Counted from the stretch's first letter, positions 11,708 through 22,745 are shown. The stretch: 64,000 nt of DNA from Symbiodinium sp. CCMP2592 (GCA_905221615.1 CAJNDT010003157.1:124001-188000); one strand, 5' to 3'. Numbers and translations: made by a program. Notes: a model not told the origin generated them from the sequence alone.

Positions 11708-11996
11708 CTGAGTCACAAACAAGTTCAAGGGCTTCAAGGTTACAGGTTTAGGCCACGGTCTATGATATAGATATAAGACTGAACTGAAATGGCTTGTACA
11801 CCCAAAAAACTCAACGGCCAAACTACTTCTCTCATGCTTTTGGACCTTGGGTGGGCATTCGAGGCTGTGCAAAGATTTCACACTGGATTTGCCTATAGGA
11901 GCATCCAGAGTTCGTCACGAGTTTCAATGATCGTCCGATGAAGCTATCGCATGGATCATGATTAAGTTCGTGTCGGTGCCCCAGACTGTCGAAAAC

Positions 11997-12057
11997 CCAG
12001 GAATATCTTGATTGCGAGACAGGCAGCGCAGAAGGTCAACCAGAACTGGAGAACGAC
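11997..12057 (-). CDS. Candidate exon, transmembrane segment
   Basis: Acceptor CATGTCAACCTAAG|G, then VVLQFWLTFCAACLAIKIFL, and a G|GTTTTC donor. The 20-residue block would span a membrane. The same frame is open to 12303, so a longer exon is possible. Confidence 0.4.
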
Positions 12058-12732
12058 CTTAGGTTGACATGAGGAAATGACCAGGGCAGGGTGGAGTTTA
12101 GGCTGTTCTCCGGGGCGCGTGGCCTCTTTCGGAACAGGAGGATTTGGTTGGTCTGAGGATTTGGGGTTCAGGGTGGGGGAGTCTTTCTGAATGGAGGCTC
12201 TGGTCTTGGCAGTCAAGGGTGGGAAGATTTCTCCATCTTCCCTGTGCAATGAGAATTGCATCGGGTCCGGGTCGACACACAGCGAAATACATCGCAAACT
12301 CAACAGCTCACGTATGTCGTTTGCTAGCTACATCACTACATCTAGCTACGACACTTCCACGTTAACCCCGAGAACCCGAGCCCGCCATGTGCCCAAAAAC
12401 CCTAAACCCTAAATCCTAAACCCCAAACCTCCTAAACCCTGGTAAAAATCCAGAATCCCGCGCCACGGTACCTCCAAAGGATGCTGTTCTCAAAGGCAGA
12501 ATTGCGGCCAGAAAGCTCCACGCCTTTAGACTCCCCCTCTGGGTCCCTAAAAGTCACTGATCATAATCCTCTAGACCCCTCAGAAGTCCCCATAGTCGGC
12601 AACACCCGGCTTCCCAAGAGTTCCCAAGAAAAATGAAAAGGCAAACAACCACTCTTGTCTAGCCATCTGTCTATACTACCTATCTGCTTACACATGTTCC
12701 ATTGCATAGCATTGCATTGCATGACACTGCAT

Positions 12733-12833
12733 TTATATATGAGCCTGAATAATTAGAATAGGGTTTGAAGGCCCGTTATACTATAAGTATAATAAAGATA
12801 CCCCATAAAGTATTGGTAATGAATAAGCCCCCT
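12733..12833. repeat. Family G MITE-like element
   Basis: Contains TGAGCCTGAATAATTAGAAT and AGGGTTTGAAGGCCCGTTAT, with the ATACTATAAGTATAATAAAG centre typical of the family. The right end, GAATAAGCCCCC, is diverged. Confidence 0.5.
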
Positions 12834-13020
12834 CTGTTACACTGCATACATGACGGATTTCTACACAGCAAGACAATGTAGCAAAGGCAGCGGCCAGAGG
12901 TATGCAAAAGATGAACCTGACAGCGCTTACGAGATCGCCGGGGTCTCGTCAGGGTCATGTTTAGGGTTGGGAAGCCTGCTACAAGGGTTAGATTGAGAGG
13001 GTTCGGGCTGCCCCAATGGG

Positions 13021-13110
13021 TGGCTGTCAATATGAGGGTCCCTTTTTGGGTACCCTAAATATTAGGTGCCGTATTATAACAAGGACTTTTGGGACCCTAG
13101 CATTGACCAA
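13021..13110. repeat. Family E MITE-like element, copy 1
   Basis: Shares GGTACCCTAAATATTAGGTG and CCGTATTATA with the copy at 37482-37572; both have GAGGGTCC/GGACC(C) arms next to TGTCAA ends. Confidence 0.55.
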
Positions 13111-13500
13111 GTAGTCAACCCCATCATATTTAATGACAAGGGTAACGGGAAAAGACTTAAAGCACTCGTACATCTACTTAGGGGGAATGTCTCCCAGGCC
13201 CAGAGACACCTTCAAGTTAGTCAACAGCAGTCGCGCAACTTCCAGAGCCAAACTTCAGAACATGTCCTCATGAAAAACTGGCTGGGAGTGGAAGACCGAC
13301 ATGTGTGTACAGAAGATAGCACATCAACACGAACTCTCTCGCTGTTTGTAAACATATATATGTATGTATGTATACGAGTGTAAGTACAGATGCATATGCA
13401 TGCACATGAATAAACAAGGACATAACTATACTCTAAATGAAGACACCTGCGACTACAAGTGCCTAACCGTGTAGTATGTGTATATGAGTACATGTATGTA

Positions 13501-13755
13501 TTCTCTCTCTCTCTCTCTCTCTCTCTCTATGTATGTATGTATATATATATATTATAGAGAGAGAGAGAGAGAGTACGGAACGAATGGAACAACACGGAAT
13601 TAACGATAGCTAGATACATAGGTAGATAGATTGGTAGATAAATATGTCGGCCGATAGATGGACGGACAGGTAGAAAGATAGGTGAATAAATTGCCCGGGA
13701 GGTAAATAGGTAGATAGGCATGCAGATAGCAAGATATTCAGATAGATAGACAGAC
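13501..13755. repeat. (CT)n / (GA)n / GATA-type microsatellite cluster
   Basis: (CT)14 at 13501-13528 faces a (GA)n run at about 13557-13574 across a TATG/TA spacer, so the two can pair as a hairpin. About 130 nt of imperfect TAGATAGG/GATA repeat follows. Confidence 0.7.
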
Positions 13756-14319
13756 AACAAACTGGTTTGATATGAAAGTACATGGCTCGAGAGCTGCTGG
13801 CCTTGATCGATTTTAGGTCTGGGCATTGGGTTTTGATCGGGCTTCGCCAGCAATTTATCAACGCGTTTCTGGCATTGCTTCTCTGCAGCTTGCGGCACTC
13901 TTATTACTATGTTGCCAGCACCAACAAAAACCTGTTCGCTCTATTGCAAATATTGGCTGAGCATTACTAACAGCAGTCTTACATATGATTAACTGGTATA
14001 GTATCGTGAAGATGTGCCTTACTGTCGTGATACTTGTTGAAGGAACCTTCAGGACGAAAGTCAACGGGATAATCAGTGATAATCTCTTCCAGGCGTCCCC
14101 GTTCTGCTTTGGAAGAAAGTGCATTTTGCACATTGGGGTCTCGTGACGACAGGTGTCTGTGCAAAACCAAACGTTTAAGCTCAGGTGCGGGACTGCCGCA
14201 AGCTATGGTTCTGAGTCTTGTCTCCATCCAACTGACAGATGCCGGCTAGGTGGTTTGCAGGAAAAAAATCCCATAATGACCTGTCCAATCCCTCGAAGGC
14301 TCAGGCAGGGACAGGATAC

Positions 14320-14391
14320 CCGGATGCACGTGAAGCTCATCAGACCCGTCCAGATTCCTAAGTGTGGTCGAGAATGGGGCCGTGTCCGCTT
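14320..14391 (-). CDS. Exon of the unrecognised 14-17 kb gene
   Basis: A very good acceptor, TTTCCTGCTTTAG|, 24 codons in phase 0 (KRTRPHSRPHLGIWTGLMSF then TCIR) and a GTATCC donor. Another frame (ADTAPFSTTLRNLDGSDELH) is also open; phase with the previous exon favours the first. Confidence 0.45.
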
Positions 14392-17214
14392 CTAAAGCAG
14401 GAAACCTTAGACTCAGACCGAACTTCAAAGGACCCAAATCCAGGTCCATCCCGAACCCTAAACCCCAAGGGTTTGGGGTTTAGGGTCCACCCTACAACTT
14501 CAAGACTTGGATGTGTCTACGACGGCGTCGACGGCAACAGCCGCTCCTGGCTGTCCCAATGTCTTGCCTTTGGTTACTATTACTACCATTCTGCCATTCC
14601 CTACTAACCAAAGGCAAGAATACGGCAGCAGCAGTTTCTTGGAAAGCCGGACCACGGTCGTTAACAAGCGCACACCTTACCCAAAGCCTACAATTTAACA
14701 ACCCTAGGAGGACTTTTGAACCTGACGGCCGCAAAATCTTGCTACGAAAATATGAAGCCTAAGTCCGCAAATTGACATCAGAGTTGGACCGACTTTGTGC
14801 CGTGGTGCATGGTGACGCCACCGAAGGCCGCCACAAGGACGGAGTCGTACATGTCCACCTCGGGTGGCTGTTAAGCAAGGGCTTGCCGGTTGTGGCTATA
14901 CGGTCTCGGGACTTTGTTCCCAGCAAGGTTCAGATGATATGAGATTGTAGAACTCCGAGTACTCTGGCCTAGACTAAAGCCATCTCGACTTCTCTTCGCA
15001 TCTGAAGGTTTTATAGTTGGCTACCATGCTTCTGGTTCCACCTTCAAGCGCTAGTCGGCAACTATCCGAGGAAAGGATGGGAGACGAAGCTTGGGGGTTG
15101 GGGGTATGTCGGATGTTTGAAGCACCTCGGGATCCTCATCCGATCTCTGGTTTGCATGGAGAGCTCTTGCACGGTAGAGTAGGGCTCACAAGGGCACGAC
15201 ATGCAGCTTTTGTGCCACAGCCTAAGTTCCCAGAACGAGGCAGACGGACGGACACAATCTCGCCCAGATTCAAGTCGAGTTTCTACGATTCCGCACTTGC
15301 ACCACGCGGGTTCAAGCCAGCCTAAGACTCTCTGCTAGGAGCCCAGGATCTTGAAGCAAAAGCACCAAAGCCAACAAAACCCACAAAGCCCCTGCGATTC
15401 CCTCTGATTCTTAGGGAACCCAGGCCCAACTCCATCGTCCGAGAATGCCCGGGGAGCACACATTGAAGAAGACGTCGGCCGGCTCCTCATCCTTTGAATC
15501 TACCTCGGTGTGGGTTAGATTGGGGACTAGGGTAGCTTGCAATCGCAAGACCCCTGGTCTTCAACCCCAAACCCGACCAACCCATCACCCGCCATATACA
15601 CCCGTCATAGACCTCTAGGGCTTAGGATCTCGGGTTAGCGGTTCGGTTAGGGTTCAGGGTCGAGGGTTCCTCATGGATCATAAATCTGCAGCATCTCTGC
15701 TTGCAGTCCTATCCAGAGATCGGAAGGCGCCGTGTAGTCCTCAAGGGTTCGCATCAAGCCTGACAGCAAAGTTCAAACCCTTGAAAGCCTTCACCCCCAA
15801 GCCCCGCTAGTACTCTCAAACCCTCGGGCCTATAATCCCCAACCCTGCACCAAGACCCTTGTCGACCACTCTCGACGTGAACCCCTGAATAGCACGCAGA
15901 GGCCCCCTGCTGTCTGAACGGTCCCATACTCCCCGGTCCGGTCATACTTGGTGACCTGCTCTTTAAAGCTTCATAAGATTTCAAGAGGATCTACATAACA
16001 TGTGTCCGGGTTTTGCCAATCTCGGGCGAAGATATGTTGATGGATAGGGCTTGAGGACAAAGATTCAGTCCTGCCTCGAGTTTCAGGATTAAAGTTTAAC
16101 AGTTCAGCGGTTGCGGATCTGAGGCCTTTTAGTTGCGGGGAGTAATGCTTAGGGGTCTTCGCTGTGCCTTTTGGCTGCGTCGTAGACTACACACCCGCAG
16201 CTACTCCAGTCGTAGGCGGGCTCAGATGCAAGCCCATGAAAGACTCCAGCGTAGCCAGTAAACAACTTGGGCTTCGGGGCTCATATCGTTCTGTTGGTCG
16301 TTTGTTGCTCACACAGGACCTTGGCCTTCGATCCAGACTTCGACGTCTAAACCCGATATCCGCCCACAAATACGAAACTCTCTAGATGAAAAACCTCCCG
16401 AAAACCAGCCACCCCTGTCGGAAACCCGAAAACCTCGAAGACCCGCCGCAACCCCACCCGACAACCCCCCACCCGAAAACACTACAAGACTGAAGCCCGA
16501 AGCAACTTGCGACTTTGGCTTATGCAAACAACCTAAACCCTAAACCCTATATAAGCCCTAGAGGTCTATGGCGGGTGCATATGGGATAGCGTTATGTAGC
16601 TTGAAGGCAAAAATATGAATAGTACGTTGTAATCGATAGGGAGGGTGATGGGTTAGTAGGGTTTGGGAAAGTACAATGGGATCCAAACACTTCAGGCTGG
16701 GCCTTGGGGCTCCATCTGTCGTCGGAGTCTGTCTCCTGCCACTGGCTTGGATCATAGGGACCCTTAAAGGAGGTTTCAGGGGGAGGCGGGTGGCCTGAAT
16801 GCCCATAATAATTACCTAGTATGTAGTCCCCTACCCCCCTCGCCCTACCACCCTAAGAGTCCCTATGACTGGAGTTTTCGGAATTCGGGGCTGTGTTGGG
16901 GTTTGGAGTTTAGGCCGGTTGGGGCTTCGGCTGGGGATGTTAAGGTTTATAAGGACTACAGTTTCAATGGGGGCCTGATTCCCGGATTTTGCGATTTTAT
17001 TTCAAGGGCTGGTGTTGGGGAAAAAATCTAAAGCCACACACCCTAGGCCCTAAAACCCAAAGTCTCAAAGCCCCTAGGCCCCTAACGCTAAGCCCCCAAC
17101 CCCAAACCCCTAAACAAAACCTAAACCCTTAAACCCAAAGCCCCAACGCCCATAAGAGCCCCATAACCCTCGATCTCCTCCACCTCTTTCATCATCGCTT
17201 TGAGCCTTGGAAGA
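14320..17214 (-). CDS. Unrecognised multi-exon gene (phase-consistent exon chain)
   Basis: Eight exons join with agreeing phase, in transcription order: 17214-17168, 16794-16691, 16265-about 16155, 15955-15883, 15759-15680, 15503-15420, 14867-14790 and 14391-14320. Most follow a pyrimidine-rich AG, often AG|G. Donors include GTTATG, GTGTTT, GTTCAC, GATCCA, GTTCCC, GTCCAA and GTATCC. The product is GC3-rich and soluble-looking, with pieces such as GPYDPSQWQETDSDDRWSPK, LMRTLEDYTAPSDLWIGLQA and MYDSVLVAAFGGVTMHHGTK. I do not recognise the family. More minus-strand exons to the left and right may belong to it; neither its start nor its end was found. Confidence 0.5.
14456..14489. repeat. Palindrome of telomere-like repeat
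   Basis: CCCTAAACCCCAAGGG runs straight into TTTGGGGTTTAGGGT, so a TTTAGGG-type sequence faces its own complement and could form a hairpin. Confidence 0.6.
14563..14618. repeat. Perfect 14-bp inverted repeat
   Basis: CTTGCCTTTGGTTA at 14563 and TAACCAAAGGCAAG at about 14605 are exact complements with a spacer of about 28 nt. It could be a small MITE or a stem-loop. Confidence 0.55.
14790..14867 (-). CDS. Exon of the unrecognised 14-17 kb gene
   Basis: Acceptor CTTAACAG|, 26 codons in phase 0 reading PPEVDMYDSVLVAAFGGVTM and HHGTKS, then a GTCCAA donor. Nearly all third positions are G or C. Confidence 0.55.
15420..15503 (-). CDS. Exon of the unrecognised 14-17 kb gene
   Basis: Acceptor CACCGAG|G, 28 codons VDSKDEEPADVFFNVCSPGI and LGRWSWAW, donor GTTCCC. 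Phase 0 at both ends, agreeing with both neighbours. Confidence 0.5.
15680..15759 (-). CDS. Exon of the unrecognised 14-17 kb gene
   Basis: Acceptor TTTGCTGTCAG|G, then LMRTLEDYTAPSDLWIGLQA and EMLQIY. The best-fitting donor is GA (GATCCA), since the frame stops five bases later; GA donors are known in dinoflagellates. Confidence 0.5.
15883..15955 (-). CDS. Exon of the unrecognised 14-17 kb gene
   Basis: Acceptor AGAGCAG|G, 24 codons VTKYDRTGEYGTVQTAGGLC and VLFR plus one base, donor GTTCAC. The spare base joins the next exon to give Gly in frame. Confidence 0.5.
16155..16265 (-). CDS. Exon of the unrecognised 14-17 kb gene
   Basis: Acceptor CCCAAG|, phase 0, reading LFTGYAGVFHGLASEPAYDW and SSCGCVVYDAAKRHS. 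The donor is uncertain; a GA donor (GAAGAC) at about 16155 keeps phase 0 for the next exon. Confidence 0.45.
16691..16794 (-). CDS. Exon of the unrecognised 14-17 kb gene
   Basis: Acceptor GGGCATTCAG|G, then HPPPPETSFKGPYDPSQWQE and TDSDDRWSPKAQPE to a GAA|GTGTTT donor. Proline- and acid-rich, likely a linker or surface region. Confidence 0.5.
17168..17214 (-). CDS. Exon of the unrecognised 14-17 kb gene
   Basis: Acceptor GGGCCTGCAG|, LPRLKAMMKEVEEIE with one spare base at each end, donor GTTATG. The leftover G completes a Gly codon with the next exon. A charged helix. Confidence 0.5.
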
Positions 17215-18389
17215 CTGCAGGCCCACCGCTCCGCAATGCAAAGGCTTAGATAAGATAGCAACGAGGTGTACGTTTGTATGTGGACTTTCTTTGACTCATT
17301 AATTAATGATTGAATAAACAAATACAACAAATACATATATATATATATATGTGATGTATGCACCACCACCGCCACCACCGCAACCAGAATAAACGCAACG
17401 ACGAGCTGGTAAATATCATCATCGACATGGTCTAACAGGGGTCACAGCGGTGGGGCAATGATAAGTGCACCGTTGTAATATACAGCCTTCAGAACTGGAA
17501 ACTTGAATTTGAGTAGCATTCTACTTAGAATAACCTCTGCCTGGACCCCGTGTATCTTACCTGTCCAGGGTTTGTTCCAATGATTTTAGTGAATAAAGCC
17601 TTAAGAAATTACGTTATTTGGGATGAAGGCAAGAGATGGCATTACTACAGTTCTGGGAATCCCTAAGAGATAGCATTACTGTAATTCTCATAGCCCCTTC
17701 GGGATAGCACTACTACAGGTAAGATAATCGCTAAGAAACAGCATTATCTGCTTGTCTTAGCATTACTACAACTACAACAATCCCTAGCAAGTAACAGTAT
17801 CTGCTTGTTCATGCTTCTATGAAAGGATTCTTCCGCTTCGGCGGCCGTCTGGGCGCCCCGACTCTTGCTCCTGGGCTCCGCTGGGCCGAATGCTAGAGTA
17901 GGCATCAGGGTTTGGGCTTGAGAGCATGTCGTTGTTGGGGCTCGTTTTGGGTTGAGAGTTTGGAGGTGAGGGTTTAAGCATCATGGTTTGGGGTTGAATT
18001 TTTTCAAGGTTTCGGCATCAGCATTTGGGGTGTAGAGTTTAGGGTTCCGGCCTTCGAGCTCAGGGCTTATAGTGTGAGGTTCAGGGATCGGGTTTTAGGG
18101 TCCAGGGTTTAGGGTTCAGGGATCTCAGGGTCTTAAACTTAATTGCAGACTCAAACCTACAAATGTCACACCTTAGAACCCTAAAACCCCAAACCCAAAC
18201 CTAAAAGTCCTCAGCATACCATAGATAGGATCCTTACGAATGATAACGACCCCAAACTGATGCATGCCGAAGCTTAAAAAACTCCCCCTCCCAACCAAAG
18301 TCCCAAACAAAAGCCCGTAGCTGTCAGCTGTAAGCAACCCCGAACACAAAGAAGAAACGTGACGACATAACGGAACACCGTCAGTTAGC

Positions 18390-18520
18390 AGCTACCCTTT
18401 TTTCAAACCCCACAGAGGAGGCCAAGGTTCGCGGGTTTCCGTCTTCTGCCCCGTCTTTCCGCCAAAGATGGCCTGCATTCAGCGGACGTTGCCCCATGGC
18501 TTTTCTCGAATGGTTCCTGT
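18390..18520 (-). CDS. Candidate exon, unrecognised
   Basis: Acceptor TACCCCGACAG|G. With one spare base the frame reads NHSRKAMGQRPLNAGHLWRK, DGAEDGNPRTLASSVGFEK. A second frame and the plus strand are also open, so strand and frame are uncertain. Confidence 0.28.
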
Positions 18521-19327
18521 CGGGGTATGTAATATACGAGTATCTCGAAAAGTCGGGAATTCATTCAGGCCTCCACAACCCCCGAAGCCTAGACTTTCAA
18601 ACTCAAGTCAAGGGAGATCGATTTTTGGGATGGAGGTTTAGGACGACTTTCGGAGAGAACTTTGTGCCACTAGAGAAGCGGTAAACTTCCGCTTGTGCAT
18701 GTACCCTGAACGAGCCACGCTCTCAACACGCCAACCTTCCTTGTAGACACCTCTAGAGGTTTTGTTATAGATCCCTCATAACTCGTGTAGAAACTGTTAA
18801 AGGGGCCTCTACCAGAGCTTTCAAGGCCCCTAGATTCAACCCTAAGCCCTAACGGCCCTAACACTTTTATGGAACTCATAATTACAGGAGCCCTATTCTA
18901 GTTCAAGTCTTAAGGCCGCTACAGAAAACCCAGTTAGCCAGTAGAACTCAAGCCCGCCAAAACGCCCGGACGCTTCGGAGGTATGGCTATGACGCCTTGA
19001 ACCTAGGGGCTTTGATAATCATAACCACCACAAGAATAATAATCGTCGTAAGACTGTAGTGACAGTCATAACGTAAGAAGAAGACGACTTTCAGATAATA
19101 GAAAACCAAAACTTTATGGCTATCAAAGAGCACTGAGAATGATAATATTACTAGGCAGGATGTGGCTCCTTCTCCCTTTAAAGGGTTGTTCTTCGAGGAT
19201 TCTGTAAGATAGGGGCCTCAGTAGTTAGGAACAGGGTTCGCGGGTTTTACACTATGGATTGTGGGCGGGTATGATTAGCAATTCGTACGAGCACCATACT
19301 CTCCGGATCGAGGAGGGGTTAGGACTA

Positions 19328-19429
19328 CAGAATCGCAACTTGCAGTAGTGCACCTTCGTTTGGTGGCGCATCATGGCTCTCACCGTGAGGAACGAAGGAA
19401 GGAGCTTCAGCTACAGGGTCGTTCTTGTG
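19328..19429 (-). CDS. Candidate exon, unrecognised
   Basis: Acceptor GAACCACACAG|, then HKNDPVAEAPSFVPHGESHD and APPNEGALLQVAIL before TAG. Composition is acidic and proline-rich. Probably an internal or terminal exon of a minus-strand gene. Confidence 0.33.
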
Positions 19430-20361
19430 CTGTGTGGTTCGGGGTCGTGGGCTTGGGGCTTCATGGCTTAGGGTGTAGACGGGGCTTCCACAAAGGGTCT
19501 TCCAGACTTCTATACCGGTTAGGGCTGGCGGTGTTGTATCACCAAGGGGAAGTCAGCGGGCTTTACGCCCCGCAGGTCATCTCATGTTGCGACTCCCATT
19601 ATTTGAGGCCTAGTCTGTTGTTGTGTTACTGTCACAAACAAAACCAGAACGGGCCATCAACACTTTGTGGGCTTGGGGTTAGTATGCTGTAGGGCACATC
19701 TGGCTCCAAGACATTTCCTGTATGTAGCTAAGATTAATGTTTGAGCTCCTCTGTTACGAATGGTTCAGGCAAATTCCATGCTCCATGTGCACATCTGGCA
19801 TTGGGCCGAGCATTCGCAAGCGTGTGAATTGGTTTGAAGATGTGTGCATGACGCCCGCACATAGGATTTAGGGTTTGGGGCACCCAGAAGCATCTCAACA
19901 AGATTGCCCTAAAGCTTTGGCCCAAACTCCAAATGGAGACCACTAGCTTCGACCTAACTTTCAAACCGTGCCCTACTGAATATGATCTATCCTGCAGTCC
20001 CAAACCCTACAAAATCGCATTTCGGGCTGATTGGGGGATTGCGGTTATGATCCTTTAGCTGCAGTACGGGGTTTAGCCCCTGCTAGAGTCAGAAATTAGA
20101 GTCACATGCAGGGCTCAGTGTTTGGTCACGGATGTCCGGTCTCTCGACCCTGCACCAAGCCAACCCCGAAACCTTTGCCCATGAATCTTGAACCCCCATC
20201 GCCGGAACTCACTTCCCAAAACAGATTTACGGTTCAAAGTAGATCTCAGGCCTGAAGCACCTACACACCGAAATCACAGCGAAATTGAGCCTCGGCGGTG
20301 GCAATTGCCTCACAGAGACAGCAAGGGTGATGGGTTAGGTTGCAGTAGGGTTTAGGGATTA

Positions 20362-20493
20362 GAGGGCTTGTGGGTTGGAAATGCCGAGGGTAACAATGGC
20401 AGCGTTGTTCTCCATGTTCAATGACGGGAAGAAGGAAATGGTCATTCGTTCATGAATAGGTAGTCGCGTCTCAGTCGTGTGGCCCCGTCGTAT
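20362..20493 (-). CDS. Candidate exon, unrecognised
   Basis: An acceptor with a long pyrimidine tract, TGCTATGCCGTCGCAG|, then IRRGHTTETRLPIHERMTIS and FFPSLNMENNAAIVTLGISN. Third positions are strongly C-biased. The donor was not resolved. Confidence 0.42.
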
Positions 20494-20686
20494 CTGCGAC
20501 GGCATAGCAGTAGAAGCAGCAGCAACAGCAGCAGCTGTAGCACGGTTTCGGTTTCATAGCCTAACCGGAAACCCCACATATCAAACCCGCAACCTCATCC
20601 CTAGACCCTGAACTTAATAAACCTTGAACCTTAATCCCCACAGGTCCCAATCGTAGGGTCGTAGAAAAGACTAAATATACAGCTAA

Positions 20687-20772
20687 CTACTTAAAAGGAT
20701 CATGGGTAACTATACTTATAACCCCAACTATACTTATAACCCTACTTACTAAGTCCCATGATCCTCCAAGTA
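20687..20772. mobile_element. Family A inverted-repeat element, copy A1 (abuts an exon)
   Basis: Left end CTACTTAAAAGGATCATGGG and right end CCCATGATCCTCCAAGTA are inverted copies. Three relatives lie at 35805-35926, 37941-38058 and 61681-61790. On the minus strand its end supplies the sequence right after a coding exon: AGG|GTACTTGGAGGATC, so the intron would start inside the element terminus. Confidence 0.65.
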
Positions 20773-20773
20773 C

Positions 20774-20848
20774 CCTGAAGCCTATGGCCTGCTTCTGCAG
20801 GAAGTTGCGCTCCGCCACGAGGAAGTTACGGCCTTCTCGGAATGGCTC
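20774..20848 (-). CDS. Candidate exon ending at a family A element
   Basis: Acceptor GGCACCACAG|G, 25 codons in phase 0: EPFREGRNFLVAERNFLQKQ and AIGFR, then GTACTTGG as donor. The donor GT lies at the boundary of the inverted-repeat element at 20687-20772. The product is not recognised. Confidence 0.5.
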
Positions 20849-20954
20849 CTGTGGTGCCGGGCTTTCTCGCCGCGACCGTGGTTTGTGATTGACTATCACT
20901 GTACAGTAGCCGCCGGAAAGTTGGAAGGCGGCAATTGGAACGGTTGACGCGGCA

Positions 20955-21885
20955 ACGGCATCTTCCAACTTTGGGTTTGGCTTGGTCGCATCTTCCAAAT
21001 TTTGGCGCGGCGATTGGACCAGTTAATGCAGTAACGGTATCTTTCAACTTTCGGTTTGTGGGAAGTAATGCAGAGAGAGAAACCGCAGTTACTACGACCG
21101 CTCCAGTATTGCTAAGAGAGGGAAACGGCAATTATTGCGACCACTCCAATATTGCAGAGAGAGAGAGAGAGAAACTGCAACTACTGCGACCGCTCCAGTA
21201 TTGCACAAAGAAAAACTGCAAATTAATACTACGACCGCTCCAATATTGCCGAGAGAGAAAGCTTGCAATTTATTATTGTCGCTCCAGTATTGCAGAGGGA
21301 GATAAACTGCAATTATTGCGACCGCTCCAGCATTGCAGAAACAGAGAAGCTGCAATTACTATGGCCGCTCCAGTATTGCAGGGGGAGATAAACGGCATTT
21401 ACTGCGACCGCTTCAGTATTGTAGATAGAGAGAAGCTGCAATTACTATGGCCGTTCCAGTATTGCAGAGGGAGATAAACTGCAAATACTGCGACCGCTCC
21501 AGTATTGCAGAAAGAGAGAAGCTGCAATTATTATGGCCGCTCCAGTACTGCAGAGGGAGATAAACTGCAATTACTGCGACCGCTCCAGTATTGCAGAAAG
21601 AGAGAAGCTGCAATTACTGTGGCCGCTCCAGTATTGCAGAGGGAAATAAACTGCAATTACTGCGACCGCTCCAGTTTTGCAGAGAGAGAGAGCGAGAGAG
21701 AAACTGCAGTTAAATTTTTTGTCTGACTTGGTCCCATCTTCCAACTTTAGGTCCGGCATTTGGAGCGGTTCATGCGGTAATCAAAAGTTGGAAGGTTGCA
21801 AACTTGGAAGAATCCAAAGTTGGAAGATGTGTTTTATTCCAGTTGTGGGGTGCTGGATTTTTGGGTGCGCATCTTCCAACTTTGT
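20955..21885. repeat. Composite repeat with CATCTTCCAACTTT ends
   Basis: The motif CATCTTCCAACTTT occurs near 20959, 21733 and 21866, variants near 20991 and 21040, and inverted (AAAGTTGGAAGATG) near 21815. They flank the 43-bp tandem array between them. This looks like a non-autonomous element that carries a satellite. Confidence 0.5.
21080..21712. repeat. 43-bp tandem array with 86-bp higher order
   Basis: About 14 units that share CCGCTCCAGTATTGCAGA and CTGCAATTACT. Two unit types alternate over most of the array: one with GCGACCGCTCC and AAAGAGAGAAGC, the other with TGGCCGCTCC and GGGAGATAAAC, giving an 86-bp repeat. It is open in one plus-strand frame for 180 codons only because the units carry few stops; it is not a gene. 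Confidence 0.8.
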
Positions 21886-22322
21886 GGCTGCCACCATAAA
21901 TCATACATGACAGTCTATTACGATATGTTGGAGCATTAATATATTACAGTACATTATAGGGTAATAATTATAAGCCTGAAGGCACCTGAAGCTACAAGTA
22001 TCTCAAATTGCGGCTACCTGCTTGTGCCGCCCCAGGTCTCTATAAGGTCGCGCCTTGGGACGTCGTCTTAGGTTGAGAGATCAAGTTTCCCGACGACCGT
22101 AGGCTAACAAACCCAGTGACCACGACAGTAGGATTTAGTCATAAACGCAATTCAAGGATGGTGGTGTGGTTAGCAAAGGCCTGCTGTAGATCAGGGTTCA
22201 AGGTCAGTAGTTTGTTTCGCTTTCAGGGTACTGCAACTTGTTGGGTCGCTTGACTAGAGACGCTGGGGCAGTTCGGCCTAGGGGGCCTAAGGTGAAGTGA
22301 TGAAGGCTCTTGTGCTTCAAGC

Positions 22323-22406
22323 CTTCAATCCATCAGAGGGTTGACAAGCAATGCTGGATTCTTCTTCGACAACATTCACATCTTGCGAGGATGCGATTAG
22401 CTCGGC
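22323..22406 (-). CDS. Candidate exon, possible 3' part of the RRM gene
   Basis: Acceptor TTGTTGCTGTAGCAAG|G, 28 codons AELIASSQDVNVVEEESSIA and CQPSDGLK, with GC (GCTTGA) as the best donor. Phase 0 at both ends. Acidic, Ser-rich. Confidence 0.42.
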
Positions 22407-22549
22407 CTTGCTACAGCAACAATAAAGGCCCCTAGGCTGAGCAAGGGCTTCCGGATCTATAGATACCCGGAGCCCCTAAGCCCGTGATACTGTAACTTAC
22501 GTTTCGGGGTTTCGGCCTTACCTCCAGAACTACACCGGGAAACTTAAAC

Positions 22550-22619
22550 CTAATCCTGTGAATGCCCTCCTCGCGCTCTTTTGCGAAGTTGGCGGTGACA
22601 CGCTGGCCGTCGATGCGAC
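22550..22619 (-). CDS. Candidate RRM exon (fourth beta strand)
   Basis: Acceptor GACTGCTGCCAAG|G, then RIDGQRVTANFAKEREEGIH, donor GTTTAA. IDGQRVTANFAK resembles the last strand of an RRM domain (compare the general pattern DG-x-x-h-x-V-x-F-A-K). The plus strand is also open (NALLALFCEVGGDTLAVDAT), so strand is not proven. Confidence 0.45.
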
Positions 22620-22745
22620 CTTGGCAGCAGTCTTGTGGCTACATCATGCTGGTAAACTCCAAACCCTAAGCCGAGACGTTGAATACGAAGATACGGCATG
22701 CATCCTAAGCCAAAAGAACTTCGAGAGCTCAGACCATGCCCCCAT

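Noticed and set aside
20935-21477. 180-codon plus-strand frame
   Set aside because: It is the 43-bp satellite read through; the peptide repeat follows the DNA unit length rather than codons.
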